Positions 1 through 7,198 of a stretch of 64,000 nucleotides of DNA are shown in pieces (position 1 is the stretch's first letter; every line of letters starts with the position of its first letter). Origin of the DNA: Kluyvera sp047971185 (GTDB taxonomy: Bacteria; Pseudomonadota; Gammaproteobacteria; Enterobacterales; Enterobacteriaceae); the NCBI RefSeq assembly GCF_047971185.1, contig NZ_JBKDZH010000055.1, forward strand, positions 1 through 64,000, written 5' to 3'. The notes under the pieces were generated by a model. That model was not told the DNA's origin. It searched no databases and saw nothing but the letters and a program-made list of their open reading frames with translations. Made by a program: the position numbers and the translations under genes.

Positions 1-362
1 GCGTTCTGAATGGCCCATTGCATCATTTCTGACGCATGCTGCTGGTTGCCTTTGTAGAGAGAGTTGAGCGCGATACGCTGGTTTTCACGCGTGGCCGCGA
101 TACTGATAAATAGCTTATTGGCGGTATAACCCAGGCCAGCTATCGTCGCACCGCCGGCAGTGAGCATGCCGAACGTGCGGGTCGCCGAGGAGCCGAGGCG
201 GTCAATGGAGTTTGAAACACTGGCGACGGAATTGCGCAAACCGTTCATCGCCGTCTGGCTGCTGCGAGCCATTGAGGAGATGTTCCCGGAGAACTGGCGG
301 GAACGCTGGGCAATGTTGCCCATTAAATCAATGATGATTGAGGCGCGAAATTGCCCAGCCAT
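1..362 (-). CDS. tail tape-measure protein, N-terminal part (Mu gp42-like), cut by window edge
   Basis: About 120 residues from the ATG at 362 to the window edge. The start MAGQFRASIIIDLMGNIAQR, the Ser/Asn/Gln-rich helical text and the hydrophobic Ala/Gly stretch near residues 75-90 fit the start of a tape-measure protein, which sets tail length inside the contractile tail. It directly follows the frameshifted tail-chaperone frame (five bases between stop and start), the position this gene has in nearly all long-tailed phages. The assignment rests mainly on that position plus N-terminal character; the body of the protein is outside the window. Confidence 0.82.
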   Translation of the reverse strand, partial: MAGQFRASIIIDLMGNIAQRSRQFSGNISSMARSSQTAMNGLRNSVASVSNSIDRLGSSATRTFGMLTAGGATIAGLGYTANKLFISIAATRENQRIALNSLYKGNQQHASEMMQWAIQN

Positions 363-367
363 GATAA

Positions 368-935
368 TTACCTTTTAAAGAGGGTTTCAGCCTGCTTGCA
401 GTGCCGGAAAAGGCGGGATAGCGGAAGAGAAAGGGCCCATTCCGGGCCCCCTTTAAGCATGACGCCGACCGCTATAGCCGCCTGTTCAATCTCATTCCGA
501 CACTGCAGCCACTCGCCCCCGGTCAGGGGTCATCGCCGCGGCCTGAGCAACATCACGTAAATCGGTCGCCAGTGAGACACGATGGAAATCACGCTGGGAC
601 ATTTTTTTAAGCAGAATCAGAGACAATGGCCCCTTAATAACGCCGACAGTTGCAATCTGCCGGCGCAGCATTTCCAGCCCCATCTGAGAAGGTGAACTCA
701 CCAGTTGTGGACCCGCTTTGGTCTCCACAACTCGCTCAGAGGCCATCTGTGCATCAATAATGTCGCCGGCCGTCAGCTCGCGGAAGGTGATGTCATATTG
801 CATTTCCACCTCTTCACCCACGCCATAGGGGATGCCATCAAGCAGACGGAAAGTTCCATTTTTCAGGGCATCAAGGATTTCCTGCTGGAACTCAAAAGCT
901 TCCAGCTCAGGGTCTTTAATCTCGGTCATGGACAT
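368..935 (-). CDS. tail assembly chaperone, predicted -2 frameshift fusion product (gp41-41')
   Basis: If ribosomes slip by -2 (equivalent in frame to +1) at the G run at 516-520, translation leaves the 492 stop behind and continues as GEWLQCRNEIEQAAIAVGVM and on for some 30 more residues to TAA at 368-370, five bases before the tape-measure ATG at 362. The second frame has no start codon of its own near the junction, is open for about 50 codons, and fills the whole gap exactly. Phage Mu is known to use a -2 shift at this gene, unlike the -1 shift of most phages. The shift itself is inferred from the layout. Confidence 0.75.
492..935 (-). CDS. tail assembly chaperone, unshifted product (Mu gp41-like)
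   Basis: 147 residues, beginning MSMTEIKDPELEAFEFQQEI. It sits between the tail tube and tape-measure genes, where contractile-tail phages encode the short tail assembly chaperone that binds the tape measure during tube assembly. The gene ends in TGA at 492-494, just after a G-rich run at 516-520 (minus strand) that looks like a frameshift site; a second open frame continues beyond the stop. Family identity comes from position, size and the frameshift arrangement; function follows from the known role of such pairs in Mu and lambda-like phages. Confidence 0.85.
   Translation of the reverse strand: MSMTEIKDPELEAFEFQQEILDALKNGTFRLLDGIPYGVGEEVEMQYDITFRELTAGDIIDAQMASERVVETKAGPQLVSSPSQMGLEMLRRQIATVGVIKGPLSLILLKKMSQRDFHRVSLATDLRDVAQAAAMTPDRGRVAAVSE
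512..524 (-). promoter_or_regulatory. candidate -2 programmed frameshift site (GACCGGGGGCGAG)
   Basis: On the minus strand the text reads GAC CGG GGG CGA G in the upstream frame. After GGG is decoded, slipping back two bases lets the P-site tRNA re-pair with GGG and continues as GGC GAG TGG in the downstream frame. It is the only long G run near the end of the upstream frame, and lies seven codons before its stop. Confidence 0.7.
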
Positions 936-944
936 AGTGACTCC

Positions 945-1298
945 TTACGCGATACGTTTGCTGGTTTTAGCGGCGAGTTTGATGGTGATTTCACCATCGC
1001 TGTTTTGTGGATCATCGGTCTGCCAGGCGTTTGGCATCATCCAGGTTTCCCCGGTATCGGCTTTAAACTCAGCCGTAATGTCAGTCCAGTCGATGATTTC
1101 ATCCAGACCAATGCCGCTGCCGCCGGGAATTTTGCACTCAAGCGATGCCTCACGCGGCGACGCTTTAAAGCCATACACGCGGCTACCTTTAACAGTCTCA
1201 CGACTGTCACCGGCTGGCGTGAAGGTACAGCCCGCCAGCGTCTCAAGTTCCAGGCCATTGACGCGGATAAAGGCGACGCCCTGACGTTGATTTGACAT
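945..1298 (-). CDS. tail tube protein (Mu gpM-like)
   Basis: 117 residues, close to the 118 of Mu gpM. It begins MSNQRQGVAFIRVNGLELET and contains a typical tube-protein segment with GSRVYGF and PGGSGIGLDEIIDWTDIT. It polymerises as the inner tube of the contractile tail inside the sheath. It lies directly after the sheath gene with a nine-base gap and before the tail chaperone, the same order as Mu genes 39-40-41. Family assignment is firm on size, order and text. Confidence 0.9.
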   Translation of the reverse strand: MSNQRQGVAFIRVNGLELETLAGCTFTPAGDSRETVKGSRVYGFKASPREASLECKIPGGSGIGLDEIIDWTDITAEFKADTGETWMMPNAWQTDDPQNSDGEITIKLAAKTSKRIA

Positions 1299-1307
1299 AT
1301 TCCCCCC

Positions 1308-2828
1308 TTAGAGAATGAAGCGGATCTGTTCTGCGAAGATGCGGAACTGGTTAATGAGGTTTGGCCCAGCCAGCACATCAACACGGTCACGATCGCTTTT
1401 GTTGCGCACTACGTAGAGCTCGTCTTTAAAGGTGGTGAAGTCTTCCACCAGACCGGCTTCCTCCCACTCAGTAAACAGCGCCAGCAGCTCCGTTTTGATA
1501 ATCGACGGAGTTACTACCGGTTGACCCGGCGCGAAGTTCGTACCGTCATCAGCCAGCTTATGGCGCGGGAATTTCTGCGTAATACGCACGCGGGTCGAAT
1601 AGCGCAGATAGCTCAGTGTCGCGATAGTCTCAACGTTCAGATAAGACGGGTCCGGGTCGCCGTAGCTGTTGGTTCGGTACGTCGTGATCAACCGCTCAAT
1701 CTGCACCTGTCCGCCATCGTTCACGGTGAAGGTACTGATGCCATCGAATAACAACCCGTTGCGCTCAGACCAGGTGAAGAGGTCTGTCTGTACCGGCGGC
1801 ATCAGGTTACTGACGACCAGCGTCTGCAGCGGTCGGGCCGGGTCGATGCTCAGTGACGCCGCCGCAACGGCCGCAATACTGGTGCACCATACATACTGAG
1901 GCTGTGGTGTCGCCGGCGCACCCAGACAGCACAGCAGGTGATCGTTGCGGGACTGGCCGAACGTGGTCAGGCTCCCCATCGGGCCGTGATAGCTGGTAAA
2001 TGCAATACCGTCGGCCTGGTTGATTGGCCCCCAGCGCTCCACCAGTTCGGTACGCAGCAGGTTAAGGTTGGCCGGGTCAGTATACGGCATGACCAGGTAT
2101 TTGAACTGCAGGTCACCCATCGCGGCGATGGAGTCTGACAGGTCCGGGTTGCTGTTGGTGTCTGCCGGATAGGTGACGGTGGCCACAATGCCACCAGGTG
2201 TCATTTCCTGATCGTAATAGTTGAAGCGCGTATCCGTCGGGCAGGAGCGGCCGAGAAACTTAGCTGATAACTTCACATCGGCATGGGTCGGGTCGGCGTT
2301 CGCGCTGCCGCTATCGGGTACGACAGTCGCTGTCACCGGCAGATCGTATTTTGCATTAATCAGGTCAGCCAGACTCTGCGCGATATCCGCGCCTTTATCG
2401 CCAGTCTTAACCGTGGCAGGAATACGAACACCCGCAACATAAGTCACCAGAGTACCGTTCTCTGTTGCTGTACCGCTCAGCTTAATGGTAGCGGCATCGG
2501 CAACACCTGTTCCATCGCCCTGGGCGATGCAGTACAGCTCCGCAACGCGGTTGAGCTTCAGGAACTCCGTCGCCATCAGGTGGATCATCGACCCCTGACC
2601 GAATGCGGCAGACGCCTGAGACGGGGAGTAAATACGTGTCAACGTATTCGCCGGCACCGACCCCACCGGCTTCTGATTAACGTCAGAAGCTCGCTGGCCG
2701 AACATCAGAACACGCTGACGTGGCGCAGGCGTGCCGGAAACGGCGTTGCTGTTGTTGAACTCGATATACGCCAGAGGAACGCGAATCGCGCCGCCTGCTG
2801 GAATCGAATCAAAAGAGATATCGCTCAT
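1308..2828 (-). CDS. contractile tail sheath protein (Mu gpL-like)
   Basis: 506 residues, near the 495 of Mu gpL. It starts MSDISFDSIPAGGAIRVPLA and ends in the conserved sheath C-terminal region that contacts tube and sheath neighbours (residues about 370-500, including TVNDGGQVQIERLITTY and RYSTRVRITQKFPRHKLADD). It forms the outer contractile cylinder that drives the tube through the cell envelope. The start codon overlaps the stop of the preceding small gene as ATGA, indicating translational coupling in the tail operon. Confidence 0.93.
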   Translation of the reverse strand: MSDISFDSIPAGGAIRVPLAYIEFNNSNAVSGTPAPRQRVLMFGQRASDVNQKPVGSVPANTLTRIYSPSQASAAFGQGSMIHLMATEFLKLNRVAELYCIAQGDGTGVADAATIKLSGTATENGTLVTYVAGVRIPATVKTGDKGADIAQSLADLINAKYDLPVTATVVPDSGSANADPTHADVKLSAKFLGRSCPTDTRFNYYDQEMTPGGIVATVTYPADTNSNPDLSDSIAAMGDLQFKYLVMPYTDPANLNLLRTELVERWGPINQADGIAFTSYHGPMGSLTTFGQSRNDHLLCCLGAPATPQPQYVWCTSIAAVAAASLSIDPARPLQTLVVSNLMPPVQTDLFTWSERNGLLFDGISTFTVNDGGQVQIERLITTYRTNSYGDPDPSYLNVETIATLSYLRYSTRVRITQKFPRHKLADDGTNFAPGQPVVTPSIIKTELLALFTEWEEAGLVEDFTTFKDELYVVRNKSDRDRVDVLAGPNLINQFRIFAEQIRFIL

Positions 2829-2998
2829 TTCGCACCTTTCTTAGTGGCTTCTACCGGGAGCACGTCGCCATCTTTGAGGCGGCGCAGCCAGAAACTGTTT
2901 TGCGGCTTGGTCTCACCGTCTGCGGCCAGCAGTTTCATGGTCTGCGGGTCGCGAACTGTGCGGCCGGGAGCCGGCTTAATCTTCAGCACATCAGTCAT
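2825..2998 (-). CDS. small tail-region protein, DUF2635 family (Mu gp38-like)
   Basis: 57 residues read from the minus strand: it starts MTDVLKIKPAPGRTVRDPQT, passes through a basic WLRRLKDGDVLPVEA stretch and ends in TKKGAK. The compact basic form and the place between the gp37-type gene and the sheath gene match Mu gp38 and the DUF2635 family. It overlaps both neighbours by four bases (ATGA). The function is not known to me; position suggests a role in tail assembly. Confidence 0.85.
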   Translation of the reverse strand: MTDVLKIKPAPGRTVRDPQTMKLLAADGETKPQNSFWLRRLKDGDVLPVEATKKGAK

Positions 2999-3528
2999 GG
3001 TTGTTTCTCGTTTACGTTGATATGCGCCTCAAAAGGCGGTGTGCCGTCTGGTTGTTTCCACGTCTGCCAGTGGCGTTCGTAGTCATCCAGAGAGCTGAGA
3101 TCAATGCTGGTATCAATGGGCGTGGTCCCGCTGAAATAAAGGCCGTAAAGCGCACAACCCGCGCCACCTTGCGCATCGGTATAGAGGTTTTGCCCCTTGG
3201 TCAGCTTCATGCCGGTGGTAGAGCCGAATGTCTTCCAGTTAATCCCCGCCACAAGGCGCTCAACAATCTGGTAGATACCCAGCCGGTCACCTTCACGACC
3301 GTTGAGCATGCTGGCGCATACGTAGAGGACCCAATGGCTTTCAACCTCACGAGAGGTTCGTCCGGGACCACAGCCCAGCCAGGCGATATAGACCGCTGGC
3401 TCACTGAGCAGCATGCGCTTGATAGCCACATCATCCCAGGTGCCCGGATGCGTATCGACATCGCGCAAGGTGTTGCCGAAAAGTCCTTTAACAGCCTCAA
3501 GCAGCGCGGTTTCGGTATCGCCAATCAT
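2995..3528 (-). CDS. Mu gp37-like tail protein (DUF1834)
   Basis: 177 residues, beginning MIGDTETALLEAVKGLFGNT. The family text around RDVDTHPGTWDDVAIKRML and the SRE-VESHWVLYVCAS strand fits the Mu gp37 family, which lies between the gp36 head-tail gene and the sheath in Mu-like phages and is thought to act at the head-tail or tail-terminator interface. It overlaps its neighbours by one base upstream and four bases downstream, so it is part of a tightly coupled operon. The biochemical role is inferred from position only. Confidence 0.87.
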   Translation of the reverse strand: MIGDTETALLEAVKGLFGNTLRDVDTHPGTWDDVAIKRMLLSEPAVYIAWLGCGPGRTSREVESHWVLYVCASMLNGREGDRLGIYQIVERLVAGINWKTFGSTTGMKLTKGQNLYTDAQGGAGCALYGLYFSGTTPIDTSIDLSSLDDYERHWQTWKQPDGTPPFEAHINVNEKQP

Positions 3529-3950
3529 CAGATAAAACCCTGCTGTTTACGCGAGAAAACAGGCGCATCAGAAACCACCTGAGCAAGATTCTCACCATCT
3601 GGGGCACTGCCGGCAGTGTCGGTGCCAAGCGGAATCTTTCCGTCCCGGACGCCTTCCAGCCAGCGGATGGCGTCCTTATAGCGCTGTGTTGATTGTTCAG
3701 TCGCTCGCGTGTCCTGCAGGAAGTACCAGGCAATGACGCAGCAGACCTGCGGCAAGGTCGCCGGAGCCACCGTCAGCGGTAATGTGTAGCGGGCGACAAT
3801 GTAGCTATCCATCATCGCAGTCGCGTCAGCCAGCGCTGCATCAATGATGACGTCATCCGGCTGGTTATTATCCGTCCGTGTTTTGGTCAGTAGATCCAGA
3901 TTGCGGCGCTGATACCGGGACACCATTTCCGCGACAGTGGCATAAGTCAT
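3528..3950 (-). CDS. Mu gp36-like head-tail protein (DUF1320)
   Basis: 140 residues, MTYATVAEMVSRYQRRNLDL, with the conserved IIDAALADATAMMDSYIVAR and the CCVIAWYFLQD motif. This is the DUF1320/gp36 family, which follows the capsid genes in Mu-like phages and resembles head-tail connector (adaptor) proteins of other tailed phages. Stop and start codons overlap those of adjacent genes. Identity is good; the connector role is an analogy. Confidence 0.88.
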   Translation of the reverse strand: MTYATVAEMVSRYQRRNLDLLTKTRTDNNQPDDVIIDAALADATAMMDSYIVARYTLPLTVAPATLPQVCCVIAWYFLQDTRATEQSTQRYKDAIRWLEGVRDGKIPLGTDTAGSAPDGENLAQVVSDAPVFSRKQQGFI

Positions 3951-4420
3951 TACGCGTCCTCACCCTGTGAGGCCAGCGCCGCATTGAGCTGCTCACTGGA
4001 GATGATTTCCCCCAGAGCGGTAGACACAGCAGCCACGCGCGGTTTTCCCGCAGAGGTGAAATGCTCAGCGTTAGACTTGTCCAGACCCGCGACGGCCAGA
4101 ATGATGCGCTCGTTCAACGGTGGCTCATTCAGTTCTTCAGTTTTCAGCTCACCGCCCAGGCCCACGTTGTCCAGGGCCCCTGGTTCTTCCGGGTCCTGTG
4201 CTGGCGCGCCAGATACGATTTTGAGGACGCTGTCACCTTCGAGAATGCGCACTTGCGCTTCAGTGACGCCCACCACGCGATTCTCACCACGGGTAAACGG
4301 GATGCCGGCGCGGCGGTACACGTCCCGGTAACATTTGACCACCAGGTCGAAAAGCTGATTGCCATCTGTTTCGCGAGCCGGTGAAGTGCCTTCAATACCT
4401 TGCTTAAGTTCTTCTGACAT
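3950..4420 (-). CDS. Mu gp35-like (HI1506-related) protein
   Basis: 156 residues, MSEELKQGIEGTSPARETDG. It has an acidic N-terminus, then a compact domain around residues 25-75 (FDLVVKCYRDVYRRAGIPFT, VVGVTEAQVRILEGDSVLKI) and an Ala/Glu-rich tail. Length and position directly after the major capsid gene match Mu gp35 (165 residues). The function in Mu is not firmly known; a capsid or connector accessory role is an inference from position. Confidence 0.78.
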   Translation of the reverse strand: MSEELKQGIEGTSPARETDGNQLFDLVVKCYRDVYRRAGIPFTRGENRVVGVTEAQVRILEGDSVLKIVSGAPAQDPEEPGALDNVGLGGELKTEELNEPPLNERIILAVAGLDKSNAEHFTSAGKPRVAAVSTALGEIISSEQLNAALASQGEDA

Positions 4421-4459
4421 GACATGGGTTCTCCCTTTGAATCCACGTTAAACGGCAGG

Positions 4460-4484
4460 TTAAAGGCGGATTAACCGCCTTTAA
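4460..4484 (-). terminator. perfect 10-bp hairpin between capsid and tail-operon genes
   Basis: TTAAAGGCGG and CCGCCTTTAA form a perfect 10-bp stem with a five-base loop, 25 bases after the major capsid stop. Read on the minus strand there are few Us after the stem, so full termination is doubtful. It may attenuate transcription or protect the capsid mRNA 3' end so that capsid is made in excess of the tail proteins. Confidence 0.55.
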
Positions 4485-4508
4485 CATCGGTTTGAGACTG
4501 CAGGTGAC

Positions 4509-5429
4509 TTACAGGTAGTCAGCGACTACCAGTTCCAGCTTGCCTTTCATTTCGTTACTGACGACGCCGTTGGTGCCGGCAATCAGTTCACGTTCCAGCC
4601 GCTGGATTGCCGCTTTCTCATTCCCCGGAGTGACCACCAGATGTGTCGGGCGCAGGCCCAGAGGACGACCGCCATCGGCGTGGAATTTGCGCATGGTGGT
4701 CCAGCCGGTCCAGAGGTTGTCGAGCGTCAGATCGGCGTTCATGGCCATCGCCATCTGCCAGAAGCCAAAACCTACTGCACGGCGACAGCTCACCCCGAAC
4801 AAAAACTCGTTATCGGTGAACACGTGGTCATCAGAGATAGCTGTTTTAGCAACCAGCTCAGCCTTTCGGCGGTCCTGGAAGATCAACGGCTTGATGGCGC
4901 GGGAGCAGTCGAGCAGATACCAGCTATCGCCCGTCCAGTCGGCTGCTTGCTGGTAGACGTTCGCCACAGATTTCGCCGTCCCGGTGCCATCCACTTTCGG
5001 ATAGACCGGATGATCGGTATCGAAGAAGTTCTGGCCGTCGTAGCATGCCTGGTTAAAACCATCTTTCAGCAGACCAAACACCAGCTCGTCAGGTTGCACG
5101 GCGGCAGAACGGCCCAGCTCAGAGAACATCGGGCTGTAAACGCCCAGGTTGTCATCTTCGAAATCGTCACGGCTGATGCCGACGGTTCCTTCATAGGTTT
5201 TGTTGGCCACGGTGTAAGCGCTGGCCGCCATCTGGTTCACGACTCGCGCACCGACCCACTCACGCAGCTGCGGCGCGTTACCCAGCCAGCCATAGGTATT
5301 GGATTTGGACGATGACGGTACCGTCATGGCGATTTTCTGGTACTGGGATGGCGCACCATCCAGACCACCCTGAAAATCCTTACGGAATGAGGTCATCAGG
5401 GCCTTAATGGAGCTCGGGGTAACGATCAT
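4509..5429 (-). CDS. major capsid protein (Mu gpT-like)
   Basis: 306 residues against 305 in Mu gpT. It begins MIVTPSSIKALMTSFRKDFQ and contains the family text RVVNQMAASAYTVANKTYEG and DGQNFFDTDHPVYPKVDGTG. It forms the icosahedral head shell. Its start overlaps the end of the protease/scaffold gene (ATGA), the Mu arrangement in which capsid follows the scaffold. Identity is firm by length, order and text. Confidence 0.94.
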   Translation of the reverse strand: MIVTPSSIKALMTSFRKDFQGGLDGAPSQYQKIAMTVPSSSKSNTYGWLGNAPQLREWVGARVVNQMAASAYTVANKTYEGTVGISRDDFEDDNLGVYSPMFSELGRSAAVQPDELVFGLLKDGFNQACYDGQNFFDTDHPVYPKVDGTGTAKSVANVYQQAADWTGDSWYLLDCSRAIKPLIFQDRRKAELVAKTAISDDHVFTDNEFLFGVSCRRAVGFGFWQMAMAMNADLTLDNLWTGWTTMRKFHADGGRPLGLRPTHLVVTPGNEKAAIQRLERELIAGTNGVVSNEMKGKLELVVADYL

Positions 5430-6004
5430 TTATCGCCTTCCTCTTTGAGTTTCTGGTATTCGGCTTCAGACATGCCGAGTGCTTTTGCTGCTGATTTTTC
5501 ATCGGCAGACAGCGCCGTCAGACCTTCGCGGCGGGTATCCGGGATATCGATCGTTAAGGTCTGTAGTGCAGTCAGCGCTGCAATGGGCTGTTTGGCGTCA
5601 AGCTGAGCGGAGAGCGCTGCAACCCCTACCTGCGCACCGACCTTTTCAAAGTAAGCACGCTCGGATTTGAAGATACGGCCTTCGGTTTCCGCTTTATCCA
5701 GGACCGCACTCAGGGAGACGGTAGAATGCTTGCCAGTCACCACCGCCAGTTCCTGGCGAATGGCGTTATAGGTTTCCACCGGTACCCATTTGGTGAGGTC
5801 TGGCGTGCCGGATTCTGCTTTCGCCGTCACCAGTTCTGCACTGAGTGCAGTCACGCGGGTGCTCAGTTCGTCGTGCTTATCTGCCTTGCCCTTGAGCACA
5901 TCAAAAGCTGACAGTGCGGCTGTGGCCTGCTCATCGGTCACGGCAGCATTCTCAGCCAGCGTGATACCGAGTCGCGCCAGCAGCTGACGCAGGTGTTCAT
6001 TCAT
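5426..6004 (-). CDS. capsid scaffold protein made from an internal start (Mu gpZ-like, nested gene)
   Basis: Codon 180 of the protease frame is ATG (6002-6004) and begins MNEHLRQLLARLGITLAENA. A GAGG lies about eight bases upstream on the minus strand (GAGGGACGTCCC before ATG), a reasonable ribosome-binding site. The product of 192 residues equals the scaffold half of the precursor. In Mu, gene Z is likewise nested in the 3' part of gene I. Use of this start is an inference from that parallel and the Shine-Dalgarno-like run. Confidence 0.7.
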   Translation of the reverse strand: MNEHLRQLLARLGITLAENAAVTDEQATAALSAFDVLKGKADKHDELSTRVTALSAELVTAKAESGTPDLTKWVPVETYNAIRQELAVVTGKHSTVSLSAVLDKAETEGRIFKSERAYFEKVGAQVGVAALSAQLDAKQPIAALTALQTLTIDIPDTRREGLTALSADEKSAAKALGMSEAEYQKLKEEGDK

Positions 6005-6541
6005 GGGACGTCCCTCATGTGGGTGGTTAGTGAGTTCATCAAAGGAAGCAGCAAGCGCCGCCAGCTTTTGCATGCCAGTCGCGCCAGGGTCATTGGTCAG
6101 CGCAACCATGCGCAGTACGGTTGGAGCGCCAGTAACGAGGTCGTAAGGAAATACAGCCGAAAGGAAGCCGAATTCTTCGTTGCTCAGATAGGTCAGGGCC
6201 GCAGGTGTCCAGCGAGGCTTAACAAAAAGCCCCAGGCCTTCACGCCACTGCATTTCATCGGCGTTAAACCAGCCAGCCGCTTTCAGCTCATCAGGAGAAA
6301 GCCCCTCGTCTTTGCGCAGCTGGTTATGTTCGTAATCAATCAGCACGTCCTGGCCGAGAGCTCGGACACCATCAATCAGACGTGCAGCGATGGCCGCATC
6401 CATATACCAGCCAGCAGCAACATCGAATGGCCGACCATCACGGGCACGAAAACGCCCGGCGGGGAGCAACTGGCACCAGCCGTCATCACCGACGGTGGCC
6501 GCAAGAATGGCGATACCAAAAGAGGAAGGTTTTGTTTTCAT
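5426..6541 (-). CDS. capsid maturation protease / scaffold precursor (Mu gpI-like)
   Basis: 371 residues, near the 361 of Mu gpI. The N-terminal half (residues about 1-165; VLIDYEHNQLRKDEG near 66-80, WTPAALTYLSNEEFGFLSAV near 111-130) is the Mu-type head maturation protease domain. The C-terminal half (180-371) is Ala/Glu/Lys-rich and helical, as expected for a scaffold. In Mu the protease digests scaffold during head maturation. A second start at codon 180 would give free scaffold. It is the first gene after a 198-base gap that holds a candidate late promoter. Confidence 0.93.
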   Translation of the reverse strand: MKTKPSSFGIAILAATVGDDGWCQLLPAGRFRARDGRPFDVAAGWYMDAAIAARLIDGVRALGQDVLIDYEHNQLRKDEGLSPDELKAAGWFNADEMQWREGLGLFVKPRWTPAALTYLSNEEFGFLSAVFPYDLVTGAPTVLRMVALTNDPGATGMQKLAALAASFDELTNHPHEGRPMNEHLRQLLARLGITLAENAAVTDEQATAALSAFDVLKGKADKHDELSTRVTALSAELVTAKAESGTPDLTKWVPVETYNAIRQELAVVTGKHSTVSLSAVLDKAETEGRIFKSERAYFEKVGAQVGVAALSAQLDAKQPIAALTALQTLTIDIPDTRREGLTALSADEKSAAKALGMSEAEYQKLKEEGDK

Positions 6542-6597
6542 GGCCTGCTCGTTGCTGAGAAACTCAGGCCATTTTTACGCGGGGAAGAAAATGCAGG

Positions 6598-6614
6598 TGA
6601 TTCCGGTATCTGAC
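6598..6614 (-). promoter_or_regulatory. candidate activator-dependent late promoter PI (shared 17-mer TCAGATACCGGAATCAC)
   Basis: This 17-mer, written on the minus strand, lies 57-73 bases upstream of the protease gene and recurs exactly upstream of the lysozyme gene (14177-14193). Those are the two places where Mu has the C-activated late promoters PI and Plys. An A/T-rich run GTAAAAAT lies about 18-25 bases downstream, suitably placed for a -10 element. The 6542-6739 gap holds no gene that I can see. Its far half is A/T-rich with two CGTTTAAA repeats. Confidence 0.65.
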
Positions 6615-6739
6615 TGAAAACCATGAACCGGATGGAAAGCGAAGCGGGAGAGAAGACGCAACCCCATTTAAAACACGTTTAAATCTCTCTGTACGCGTTT
6701 AAAAGATTTTACGAGCGTCAACGTATAGCAAACATCATA

Positions 6740-7198
6740 CTATGGCCTGAGAGCAGCCTGAGCACGTTTTTCGATAGCGGTGTAAATCTCTTTACGACCG
6801 ACCTTATCAAGCCCCATGTAAGGACGGGCTTCAAGGATAGTATATCGCGCTTTACCACCCCACTGATGAATTGCAGCATAAATCATCGGTGAACCAATCA
6901 GCGCCCAGTCCGGGCCATAGTCCGTGGTGATGCTCCTGGCCAGATCGCCATTCAGAGTCAGGATAGTGCCAGGAACATAATTATGTTTCTCACGCCACGC
7001 AAGATAAGGATCGCTCCAGCTGGCCCAGTGCTCACCGGTGACCGGGTCCGCCTGCTGTTCAAAGGCGTTCTCCGTGGAGGAAAGCAGGGCTGCAGCTGCG
7101 GCACGTGGAATGGCCCCGTCGTTGGCCATTGCCCCCAGGTTGATGAACGCCGTCTGGATCCTGTTGATATCGAGCACAACTGCCAGCTCAATACTCAT
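6740..7198 (-). CDS. virion morphogenesis protein (Mu gpG-like)
   Basis: 152 residues, MSIELAVVLDINRIQTAFIN, with NAFEQQADPVTGEHWASWSD, RSITTDYGPDWALIGSPMIY and a C-terminal ARPYMGLDKVGRKEIYTAIE. This is the phage virion morphogenesis (Phage_tail_S) family, Mu gpG, involved in tail completion and head-tail joining. Its start overlaps the gpF-type gene by four bases. Identity is firm; the precise step is known only from Mu. Confidence 0.9.
   Translation of the reverse strand: MSIELAVVLDINRIQTAFINLGAMANDGAIPRAAAAALLSSTENAFEQQADPVTGEHWASWSDPYLAWREKHNYVPGTILTLNGDLARSITTDYGPDWALIGSPMIYAAIHQWGGKARYTILEARPYMGLDKVGRKEIYTAIEKRAQAALRP

Noticed and set aside
2283..3020. 245-codon plus-strand frame
   Set aside because: Lies opposite the sheath and DUF2635 genes, which are well supported; its protein text is low in hydrophobic pattern and looks like a shadow.
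5993..6613. 206-codon plus-strand frame over the protease gene
   Set aside because: Antisense to a clear capsid protease gene, no ribosome site, no family likeness.
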